From JACVRW01 sp035705985 (lineage in GTDB: Bacteria > Actinomycetota > Thermoleophilia > Solirubrobacterales > Thermoleophilaceae): a stretch of 22,161 bases of DNA. The notes beneath the pieces are model-generated. The model was given only the letters and a program-made list of their open reading frames with translations. It searched no databases and was not told the origin of the DNA. Positions 1 through 6,380 of the stretch are shown piece by piece (position 1 is the stretch's first letter; each line of letters opens with the position of its first letter). The stretch covers positions 1-22,161 of the forward strand of contig DASSVP010000137.1 in assembly GCA_035705985.1 (NCBI GenBank), read 5' to 3'. Made by a program: the position numbers and the translations under genes.

Positions 1-2
1 AG

Positions 3-404
3 CCCGGGATGGACCTGCTCGACGTGCCGTGCGGCGCGGGGAACGCCGCCATCCCGGCGGCGCAGGCCGGCGCGCGGGCCACCGGCGTCGACCCGTGGGC
101 GGACATACTCGCCCTGGCTCGGGAGCGCGCCGCGGACTACATGGTGGAGGTGGACTGGGTCGAGGCTGAACCGGGAGAGCTGCCGTTCCCGGACGCGAGC
201 TTCGACCGCGTCGTGTCTGTGTTCGGGCCCGGCGACGAGTTGGCGACCCGGGAGATGCTGCGCGTCTGCCGCCCGGGCGGCGCGATCGCCGTGGCCATGT
301 GGGAGACGGAGTCGCCGGTCGCGGACGCGGCGGACGTCGAGCACGGCGAGCTGGACTGGAACGGCCGCGCGCGCGAGTACGTGCTCGCCGTGCGGCCTAG
401 ATAG
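3..404 (+). CDS. SAM-dependent class I methyltransferase, 3' fragment
   Basis: This is the C-terminal part of a class I (Rossmann) methyltransferase that uses S-adenosylmethionine; the substrate cannot be told. The glycine-rich SAM-binding motif I reads LLDVPCGAGN, followed by an acidic strand end (GVDP) and the post-motif segment PFPDASFDRVVS. The strand RVCRPGGAIAVAMW matches the usual 'LRPGG' motif. An ATG lies at position 9, but it is only three codons before motif I. Family members normally have 30 or more residues before it, and the frame is open to the window edge, so I treat the gene as cut off at its 5' end. Its stop overlaps the convergent MreB-like gene by 8 bases. The methyltransferase call is firm; the true start is outside the window. 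Confidence 0.8.
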   Translation, partial: PGMDLLDVPCGAGNAAIPAAQAGARATGVDPWADILALARERAADYMVEVDWVEAEPGELPFPDASFDRVVSVFGPGDELATREMLRVCRPGGAIAVAMWETESPVADAADVEHGELDWNGRAREYVLAVRPR

Positions 405-1449
405 CGGCGCGCTCGAGCACCTCGATCTCCTCGATCGCGCGGCCGGCGCCCAGCACGACGCAGGTGAGCGGGTCCTCCGCGAGGCCGACCGGCACCCCGG
501 TCTCGTGCTCCAGCCGCTCGCGGAAGCCGCGCAGGAGCGCGCCGCCGCCCGCGAGCAGGATGCCGTGGCGCGTGAGGTCCGCCGCCAGCTCGGGTGGGGT
601 GTTCTCGAGCGCGTCCTTGACCGAGTCGAGGATCTCCACCGCCAGCGGCTCGAGCGCCTCGCGGAGCTCCCCGCTCGAGATCGCCGCCTCGCGCGGCAGG
701 CCGCTCACCGGGTCGCGGCCGCGCACCTCGGTGAACGCCTCGGTCTCGTCCGGAGCCACGCCGCCCACCTCGCGCTTCACGGCCTCCGCGGTGGTCTCGC
801 CGATCGCGAGCCGGTGGTTGCGGCGGATCCAGCCGGCCACGGCGTCGTCGAAGTCGTAGCCCCCCACTCGCAGCGAGCGCGACAGGACGATCCCGCCCAG
901 CGAGATCACCGCCACCTCGCTGGTACCGCCGCCGATGTCCACGACCACGTTGGCGATCGGCTCCGCGATCGGCAGCTCGGCGCCGATCGCCGCCGCCATC
1001 GGCTCCTCGATGAGCTGGACGGACCGAGCGCCCGCGCCGAGGCACGCCTCCACGAGCGCGCGCCGTTCGACGTCCGTGATCCCGGACGGCGCGCACATCA
1101 CGAGCCGCGGATGGGCGAAGCGGCTCTTGTGCACGCGGCCGATGAAGTGCCGGAGCATCGCCTCGGTCACCTCGAAGTCCGTGATCACGCCGTGGCGCAG
1201 CGGGCGCACCGCGGAGATCGACGCCGGGGTGCGCCCGATCATGCGCTGGGCCTCGTGTCCCACCGCATGCACCTCGTCGGTGCGGGTGTCCACCGCCACG
1301 ACCGACGGCTCGGACACCTGGATGCCCTCGCCGCGCACGTAGACGAGCGTGTTCGCCGTTCCGAGGTCGATCGCCATGTCGCGGCCGCCGATGCGCACCC
1401 GCCGCCGGCGGCGGACCACGCCGCGGTGGGAGACCGGACCGCCGCTCAT
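397..1449 (-). CDS. mreB: MreB-like bacterial actin
   Basis: This 350-residue protein belongs to the MreB/Mbl family, ATP-dependent actin homologues that form membrane filaments and guide wall synthesis. The actin-fold motifs appear in order: phosphate-1 loop DLGTANTLVYV (about 28-38), EPSVVAV, connecting segment EEPMAAAIGA, phosphate-2 loop DIGGGTSEVAVISLGG, and adenosine motif LAGGGALLRG near the C-terminus. The first 24 residues are an arginine-rich extension, including five consecutive Arg, before the usual start at Met25 (codon at 1375-1377). I keep the longer start because its ATG overlaps the TGA of the upstream response regulator (ATGA, 1446-1449), typical of translational coupling. 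It is the last gene of a two-component operon. No mreC, mreD or rodA is beside it, so it may be a second, regulated MreB rather than the main cell-shape copy. Family assignment is firm; role is inference. Confidence 0.9.
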   Translation of the reverse strand: MSGGPVSHRGVVRRRRRVRIGGRDMAIDLGTANTLVYVRGEGIQVSEPSVVAVDTRTDEVHAVGHEAQRMIGRTPASISAVRPLRHGVITDFEVTEAMLRHFIGRVHKSRFAHPRLVMCAPSGITDVERRALVEACLGAGARSVQLIEEPMAAAIGAELPIAEPIANVVVDIGGGTSEVAVISLGGIVLSRSLRVGGYDFDDAVAGWIRRNHRLAIGETTAEAVKREVGGVAPDETEAFTEVRGRDPVSGLPREAAISSGELREALEPLAVEILDSVKDALENTPPELAADLTRHGILLAGGGALLRGFRERLEHETGVPVGLAEDPLTCVVLGAGRAIEEIEVLERAAI

Positions 1450-2090
1450 GCGCGCAGGAACGCCAGCACCGCGAGCACGCGGCGATGGTCCTCGGGGGCG
1501 GGCGCTAGCCCGAGCTTGGAGAAGATGCTGGTCACGTGCTTCTCGACGGCGCGCTCGGTGACGATCATGTGCTCGGCGATCGCGTTGTTCGAGCGGCCCT
1601 CGGCCATCAGCTCGAGCACCTCGCGCTCACGGGGCGTGAGCTCGGCGAGCGGGTCATCGCGGCGGGCGCGGCCCACGAGCTGGGACACAACCTCCGGGTC
1701 AAGCGCCGAGCCGCCCTGCGCCACGCGCCGCACGGAGTCCACGAAGCGCTCCACGTCGGCCACGCGGTCCTTGAGCAGGTAGCCCACGCCGCCGGCCGAG
1801 TCGCCGACGAGGTCGAGGGCGTAGCCCTCCTCCACGTACTGCGAGAGCACGAGCACGCCCGTGTCGGGAAGCTCCGCCCGGATCTCGAGCGCGGCCCGGA
1901 GGCCGTCGTCTGTGTTGGTGGGAGGCATGCGGATGTCGACCACTGCAACGTCCGGCTTGTGGGCCTTCACCTTACGGATCAGGTCCTCGGCGTCGCCCGC
2001 CTGCCCCACCACGTCGAAGCCGTTCTCCGAGAGAAGGCGCACCACGCCCTCGCGCAGCAGGACCGAGTCGTCCGCGACAACTACGCGCAC
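1446..2090 (-). CDS. NarL/FixJ-family response regulator (receiver + LuxR-type HTH)
   Basis: This 214-residue DNA-binding response regulator is the likely output of the kinase encoded just upstream. The N-terminal receiver has the acidic pair D7-D8, phosphoacceptor D52 in VVDIRMPP, and the conserved lysine in GYLLKDRV. The C-terminal LuxR-type helix-turn-helix begins at LTPREREVLELMAEGRSNNAIA and continues through ERAVEKHVTSIFSKLGL. The length is standard for NarL-type regulators. The start is GTG at 2088-2090, overlapping the end of the kinase gene by 10 bases. The stop overlaps the MreB start by 4 bases. In this family, phosphorylation usually promotes dimerisation and DNA binding. Targets are unknown; autoregulation of the operon is possible but not shown. 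Confidence 0.95.
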   Translation of the reverse strand: MRVVVADDSVLLREGVVRLLSENGFDVVGQAGDAEDLIRKVKAHKPDVAVVDIRMPPTNTDDGLRAALEIRAELPDTGVLVLSQYVEEGYALDLVGDSAGGVGYLLKDRVADVERFVDSVRRVAQGGSALDPEVVSQLVGRARRDDPLAELTPREREVLELMAEGRSNNAIAEHMIVTERAVEKHVTSIFSKLGLAPAPEDHRRVLAVLAFLRA

Positions 2091-3826
2091 GGGATCCGCG
2101 CCCTCACCGTCGTTCCCCGGCCGCGCTCGGAGTCCACCTCGAGCCGCCCCTCCAGCACGGCCAGCCGGTCGGCCAGCCCGCGCAGGCCGGTGCCGTTCTC
2201 GGGGTTCGCGCCGCCCACGCCATCGTCCGAGACCTCCACGAGCACCCTGCCGTTCTCGCGGGCAACCCCCACCGTCGCGTGGCTGGCATTCGCGTACTTC
2301 GCCACGTTCGTCAGCGCCTCGGCCACCACGAAGTACGCCGCCAGCTCCACCGCCTCGGGCAGCCGCTCGCCCGGCAGCTCGGCAAGCTCGACCGGCACCG
2401 GCGCCCTGCTGGCGAGCGTCTCGAGCGCGGTGCCGAGCCCGCGGTCGCTCAGTACGGCGGGATGGATCCCGCGCGCCAACTCGCGCAGCTCCGCGAGCGC
2501 CGCATCGAGCTCCTCGCCCGCGCCCGCGAGCAGCTGGTCGGCCGCGAGCGGGTCGTCGTTCAGCTTCGCCCGCGCCAGGCGGATGTTGAGCGCCATCGAG
2601 ACGAGCCGCTGCTGCGCCCCGTCATGAAGATTGCGCTCGAGCCGGCGGCGCTCCTCGAGGCCGATCTGGAGCATGCGCTGCCGGGACGCGCGGAGCTCGT
2701 CGATCTTCGCGCGCAGCTCCGCGTCCAGCCGCTCGTTCTCCAGGGCGAGATAGGCCGCCGCGCCGACGCTGCGCACGTGTTCCTGCGCCTCGGGCAGCGT
2801 CGCGTCGTGGACGATCCCCGCGATGCACTCGCCCTCCCGCTCGATCGTCGTGAGCGCGCGGCCCGACCCCTCCTCCGGCGGCTCCACAGGGCGTCCGTCG
2901 GAGTCCACGAACTGCCGCCGCTCCGGCAGCCAGTAGTGAAGCTCGAGGCTTGGGTCGTCCAGGGCCTCCGCCAGCGCGTCCCTCAGATTCCGTTCGGCGG
3001 GCGCCTCGGCGAGCCGGGCCACCAGGGCGCCCACGGCGCCGCCCTGCACGTACCGCGCACGTACCAGCGCGCCGAGGAAGAGGTACGGCACGAGCGCGAA
3101 CGGCAGCATCGAAAGGAGGGAGACGGCGACCAGCGCGTCGCTCTGCCCGATGGCCGACTGGAGCGCGAGCTGTCCGATGAGGGCGAGCATCAGAGCCACG
3201 CCCGCGCCGTACATCGGCGCGTAGAGCCGGCGCTCGGCGCGAGTGGCGGCGCGCCACCTGCGCACCAGGCTCCGCAGCACGAGCAGCACCAGGAAGGCGC
3301 CCGCCAGGTTGATCGCCGTGCCGGCGATGTCCACGACCGAGTCGTTCCGCTCGATCAGGAAGACGTTCTCGGGGCAGTCGTCGCACTCCGAGGCCGGGTC
3401 GAAGAAGAAGAACAGCGGCAGGATTCCCACCGTCACGAGCAGGTAGGCCGCGGTGACGATGCGCCGGTCGCCGCGCGCCAGGGTGCCGTGCGGCACGGCG
3501 AGCAGCGTGTGCATCGTCGTGACAACCCACACCGACCCGAAGAAGAGCCCGATGCTGAACAGCGCCGGGACGTCGGTCGAGCTGAGGCCGGCTACGAACC
3601 ACACGAACCCCGTGGCCACCATCAGCGAGCCGAGCGGGTTGTCCGGTCTGCGCGCCCAGGTGAACAGCCCCACGCCGATGAAGCCCCAGCCGATCACGAG
3701 CCCGAGCACCACGACCGCGCCGCGGAGGTTCGCGTGGTCGCTCGTCAGGATGAGGACGGCGTCGACGACGCCGAAGATGAAGCCGGCGAGGCCCAGTCCC
3801 CAGAGGGCCCTGCGGAGCGAGCTCAG
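2081..3826 (-). CDS. Membrane sensor histidine kinase (NarX/DesK-type, HisKA_3), apparent CTG start
   Basis: This 581-residue sensor kinase probably phosphorylates the NarL-type regulator encoded next. Several hydrophobic helices fill roughly residues 8-255, followed by a GAF-like region (about 260-345), a coiled coil (about 360-395), the HisKA_3 dimerisation domain with phosphoacceptor H401 (RNLHDGAQQRLVSMA), and a HATPase domain with N-box EALTNVAKYANA (N507), SDDGVGG and GTGLRGLADR. A loop between helices carries ECDDC (C148, C151). The frame is open far upstream, but real coding begins here: GGAGG (3834-3838 on this strand) lies 7 bases before a CTG at 3824-3826, which overlaps the stop of the preceding receiver gene as CTGA. 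No in-frame ATG or GTG gives an intact first helix. A TTG about 25 codons upstream is possible but would overlap the receiver gene heavily. Confidence 0.88.
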   Translation of the reverse strand: MSSLRRALWGLGLAGFIFGVVDAVLILTSDHANLRGAVVVLGLVIGWGFIGVGLFTWARRPDNPLGSLMVATGFVWFVAGLSSTDVPALFSIGLFFGSVWVVTTMHTLLAVPHGTLARGDRRIVTAAYLLVTVGILPLFFFFDPASECDDCPENVFLIERNDSVVDIAGTAINLAGAFLVLLVLRSLVRRWRAATRAERRLYAPMYGAGVALMLALIGQLALQSAIGQSDALVAVSLLSMLPFALVPYLFLGALVRARYVQGGAVGALVARLAEAPAERNLRDALAEALDDPSLELHYWLPERRQFVDSDGRPVEPPEEGSGRALTTIEREGECIAGIVHDATLPEAQEHVRSVGAAAYLALENERLDAELRAKIDELRASRQRMLQIGLEERRRLERNLHDGAQQRLVSMALNIRLARAKLNDDPLAADQLLAGAGEELDAALAELRELARGIHPAVLSDRGLGTALETLASRAPVPVELAELPGERLPEAVELAAYFVVAEALTNVAKYANASHATVGVARENGRVLVEVSDDGVGGANPENGTGLRGLADRLAVLEGRLEVDSERGRGTTVRARIPCA

Positions 3827-4173
3827 AGCAGTGCCTCCAGCGCGGCGCCGGAGAGCTCTGCCTTTGGAATGAAGCCGCGCACGTCGCAACGGTCGCGCAA
3901 CGGGCCGAGGTCTGCAAGGTCCCGGCTCGAGGTGAGCACGATCGCGGGGCTCGAGCCGTTGGCCGTCAGCCGCGCCGCCACCTCGATTCCGTCGATGTCG
4001 GGGAGCTGGACGTCGAGCAGGACCACGTCCGGCCGGAGCGCCTCGATCGCGCTGAGCGCCGAGCGCCCGTCCTCGGCCTCGCCGATCACCTCGAACCCCT
4101 CCGACTCGAGCAGCATGCGCGCGCTCGCCCGAAAGCTCGGGTGATCGTCCACTATGAGGACCGTTCTGGTCAT
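3823..4173 (-). CDS. Single-domain (receiver-only) response regulator
   Basis: This 116-residue protein is a CheY-like receiver with no output domain. The sequence shows the acidic pair D9-D10 (LIVDDHPSFR), phosphoacceptor D54 (VVLLDVQLPDIDG), the switch Ser82 (VLTSSRD) and conserved K104 (GFIPKAEL). It ends directly after the last receiver helix. The start is ATG at 4171-4173. In the same frame the reading continues upstream without a stop, but that part has no domain character and would run across the divergent acyltransferase gene. It is the first gene of the operon. Its stop overlaps the kinase start as CTGA. Possible roles are a phosphate sink, a phosphorelay intermediate or a regulator acting by protein contact; which one is not visible. 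Confidence 0.92.
   Translation of the reverse strand: MTRTVLIVDDHPSFRASARMLLESEGFEVIGEAEDGRSALSAIEALRPDVVLLDVQLPDIDGIEVAARLTANGSSPAIVLTSSRDLADLGPLRDRCDVRGFIPKAELSGAALEALL
3834..3838 (-). promoter_or_regulatory. Shine-Dalgarno sequence that decides the histidine kinase start
   Basis: On the minus strand the bases read GGAGG, 7 bases before CTG at 3824-3826. This is ideal ribosome-binding spacing and is the main reason for choosing the CTG start. It lies inside the last codons of the receiver gene (the Leu-Glu-Ala stretch), so the two genes are probably translated as a coupled pair. Confidence 0.65.
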
Positions 4174-4185
4174 TGCAAGTGCAAT
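4172..4185. promoter_or_regulatory. 14-bp inverted repeat between divergent genes
   Basis: ATTGCA-AG-TGCAAT is a perfect dyad with 6-bp arms and a 2-bp centre. It overlaps the start codon of the receiver gene and sits in the 25-base gap before the divergent acyltransferase gene. It is one of few AT-rich spots in the region. It could be an operator serving one or both directions. No clear -10/-35 pair is visible around it, so the role is a guess. Confidence 0.35.
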
Positions 4186-4198
4186 TGTGAACGCGGCC

Positions 4199-4852
4199 AT
4201 GGATTCCGCCAATACGGATAGCCGCACCCCGCCCCCGCCGCGGCACGGGGGGCTGCTCACGCTGCTCCGCTTCATGAGGCGCCACGGGATGCTCGACCTG
4301 AAGTACGGGCGCCTGATCGTGCGGCTCGGGATCTGGAGGCTGCGGCTCGGAAGGAAGCTGAAGCTCGACGGGCTCGCCTTCATCGGCCCCGGCTGCAGCA
4401 TCGAGGTGGGCGAGCGCGCGACGGTCGAGCTGGGCCGCTGGTCGTGGGTGGGGCACGGATGCAAGATCCGCAGCCACGAGGGGACGGTCTCGATCGGCGC
4501 CAAGACCGTGCTCGGCCAGGAGTGCACGATCTCGTCGTACCAGCACGTGTCGATCGGGCGCGAGTGCGTGGTGGCCGACCGCGTGATGCTGATCGACTTC
4601 GACCACGGCATGGTCGAGGTCGACCGCCCGATTCGGCTCCAGGGCATCTACAAGCGCGACGTCCGAGTGGGGAACAACGTCTGGATCGGCTACGGCGCCT
4701 GCATCCTCCGCGGCGTGACCGTAGGCGACAACGCGGTGATCGGCACGAACGCGGTGGTCACGCGCGACGTGCCCCCGAACGCCGTCGTCGCGGGCGTGCC
4801 GGCGCGGGTGCTGCGGATGCGCGAGGCGCCCACCCGGATGCGCTTTGAGTAG
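4199..4852 (+). CDS. Hexapeptide-repeat (left-handed beta-helix) acyltransferase
   Basis: This 217-residue protein looks like an acetyl- or acyltransferase of the maa/NodL/WbbJ type, which modifies sugars with acetyl-CoA or similar donors. From about residue 60 the sequence repeats the hexapeptide pattern of a left-handed beta-helix (FIGPGCSIEVGERATVELG, VSIGAKTVLGQECTIS, VRVGNNVWIGYGACIL, VTVGDNAVIGTNAVVT), ending with the family hallmark VVAGVPARVLR. H136 in DFDHGM is a good candidate for the catalytic histidine. I chose the ATG at 4199; an upstream ATG at 4154 would lie inside the divergent receiver gene, and a GTG at 4187 is also possible. Residues 1-50 are basic and may associate with the membrane. 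The gene overlaps the next glycosyltransferase by 8 bases, so they are probably co-expressed and act on the same surface glycan or glycolipid. Confidence 0.85.
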   Translation: MDSANTDSRTPPPPRHGGLLTLLRFMRRHGMLDLKYGRLIVRLGIWRLRLGRKLKLDGLAFIGPGCSIEVGERATVELGRWSWVGHGCKIRSHEGTVSIGAKTVLGQECTISSYQHVSIGRECVVADRVMLIDFDHGMVEVDRPIRLQGIYKRDVRVGNNVWIGYGACILRGVTVGDNAVIGTNAVVTRDVPPNAVVAGVPARVLRMREAPTRMRFE

Positions 4853-6287
4853 GCCCGGCCCGGCACTCGTCGCGCTGACCGTGCTCGGCGGCGCGCTCCG
4901 CTTCGCGACGCTCGACCTCCAGAGCTTCGACTTCGACGAGGCGATCACGGTCGGCCCGGTGCTCGGCGGAAGCTTCGACCAGATGCTCGACGCGATCCCC
5001 GAGACGGAGTCCACGCCGCCGCTCTACTACACGCTCGCCTGGCTGTGGAAGCAGCCGTTCGGGCTCGGCGAGGTGGGCACGCGCTCGCTGGCCGCCCTCT
5101 TCGGAACGGCGCTGATCCCGGTCGCGTACGGCGCCGCGCGCGAGCTCGCGGGCGCGCGCGCGGGCCTGATCGCGGCGGGGCTGGTGGCCGTGAACGCCCA
5201 GCTCCTCTTCTACTCACAGGAGGCGCGCGCGTACTCCCTGCTCGCGCTGCTGACCACGCTGTCGTTCTGGGCCTTCGTCGTCGCGCGGCGCGAGGAGGGC
5301 ACGCGCGGGCTGTGGCTGTGGGCGCTCGCCTCGGCCACGGCGCTGCTCACGCACTACTTCGCCGCCTTCGTCGTGATCCCGGAGGCGCTCCTACTGCTGC
5401 TGTGGCGCCGTCCCGTACGGCCGGTGCTGCTCGCGAGCGCCGCCGTCGCGGCGGTCGGCGCCGCGCTGGTACCGCTGGCGGTGAGCCAGGCCGACGGCCG
5501 CACGGACTGGATCTCGGACTTCTCGCTTGGCGAGCGGCTCCGGGGCGCGGTGAAGATGTCGCTGACCGGCGAGTACGACCCGACGTCGAACCTCCAACTC
5601 CTCGCGCTGGCGCTCGTGCTCGCGGCCGGTGTCGTGGTGGGGCTGCGCCGCGCGGACGGGCGCGAGCGCGACGGCACGTTCCTTGCACTGGGCCTCTCCG
5701 CGGCTGTGCTGGCGGTCCCGCTCGCGATAGACGTCATCGGGCGCGAGATCCTCACGGCGAAGAACCTGCTCCCCGCCGTGCCGTTAGCGTCGATCGGGTT
5801 CGGCTGTGCGCTCGGAGCGAGGCGAGCCGGCGCGATCGGCATCGCGACGGCCGCCGTCGTGGCCGCGGGGTGCCTCGCGATCACCGTGACGACGCTCGCC
5901 GAGCCGCGCCTCCACCGGCCCGACTACCGCGGGATCGCGGAGGAGCTCGGCGACGCGGCGCCCGGCGCCGCCGTGCTCACGCCCTACCACGGGCGCGAGC
6001 CCCTGCTGCGCTACGAGCCGGGCGCGATGCTCGCCCCGCCGGACGCCGCCGCTTCCGAGCTCGAGGTGGTGATCCCGCTGAGCCGAGGCGACGCGGACGG
6101 CCCGGCGCGGCCCGAGACGCCGGCTCCACCGTCCGGCTTCGAGCCGGCCGAGCGCGACGAGCAAGACACCTTCACGCGCTTCCGCTACCGCGCCACGGGC
6201 GCGCCGGTGCCGGTCAACGCCGCCGCCCTCGCCCCGCTGGCGCCGGCCACGCCGACCTTCCCGCCGCAGCTTCTCGTCTGGCCGTAG
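4845..6287 (+). CDS. GT39/ArnT-like membrane glycosyltransferase
   Basis: This 480-residue polytopic membrane protein has the layout of GT-C fold transferases (GT39/PMT/ArnT group), which move a sugar from a polyprenyl-phosphate donor on the outer face of the membrane. The first loop after helix 1 contains the acidic pair D31-E32 in FDFDEAITV, the usual catalytic site of these enzymes. STPPLYYTL, FYSQEARAYSLLALL and LLTHYFAAFVV are further family features. About ten hydrophobic segments follow, then a soluble C-terminal tail rich in Pro and Ala. The start is TTG at 4845, overlapping the stop of the acyltransferase gene by 8 bases; the Shine-Dalgarno is weak, so a slightly later start cannot be excluded. 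Acceptor and sugar are unknown. Confidence 0.85.
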   Translation: MSRPGPALVALTVLGGALRFATLDLQSFDFDEAITVGPVLGGSFDQMLDAIPETESTPPLYYTLAWLWKQPFGLGEVGTRSLAALFGTALIPVAYGAARELAGARAGLIAAGLVAVNAQLLFYSQEARAYSLLALLTTLSFWAFVVARREEGTRGLWLWALASATALLTHYFAAFVVIPEALLLLLWRRPVRPVLLASAAVAAVGAALVPLAVSQADGRTDWISDFSLGERLRGAVKMSLTGEYDPTSNLQLLALALVLAAGVVVGLRRADGRERDGTFLALGLSAAVLAVPLAIDVIGREILTAKNLLPAVPLASIGFGCALGARRAGAIGIATAAVVAAGCLAITVTTLAEPRLHRPDYRGIAEELGDAAPGAAVLTPYHGREPLLRYEPGAMLAPPDAAASELEVVIPLSRGDADGPARPETPAPPSGFEPAERDEQDTFTRFRYRATGAPVPVNAAALAPLAPATPTFPPQLLVWP

Positions 6288-6290
6288 TGG

Positions 6291-6345
6291 GGTAAACCGC
6301 ACCAGCGCAGCGGTGAACCGCACCCGCAGACGCCTGCCAACCGCA
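6291..6345. repeat. Three AACCGCA direct repeats upstream of an MMPL gene
   Basis: AACCGCA occurs at 6295-6301, 6316-6322 and 6339-6345, start-to-start spacings of 21 and 23 bases, about two helical turns. The first two copies extend to GGT(A/G)AACCGCACC (6291-6303 and 6312-6324), identical except for one base. They fill the 93-base gap between the glycosyltransferase stop and the MMPL start. Such phased repeats often bind a regulator as a row of monomers or dimers. No promoter boxes are clear nearby. The 5-bp dyad ACCGC/GCGGT (6296-6300, 6310-6314) lies within. Confidence 0.5.
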
Positions 6346-6380
6346 TGTGAAGGGGCCCCGCAAAAGCGGAAGCTGGCGCC

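Noticed and set aside
505..1782. 425-residue plus-strand open frame opposite MreB
   Set aside because: It is antisense to clear MreB and response regulator motifs and is His/Arg-rich without a domain.
3827..5014. Upstream part of the long minus-strand open frame that contains the histidine kinase
   Set aside because: It runs antisense through the acyltransferase and in a shifted frame through the receiver gene, and its sequence is His/Asp/Ala-rich without any domain. It is the usual GC-rich shadow frame.
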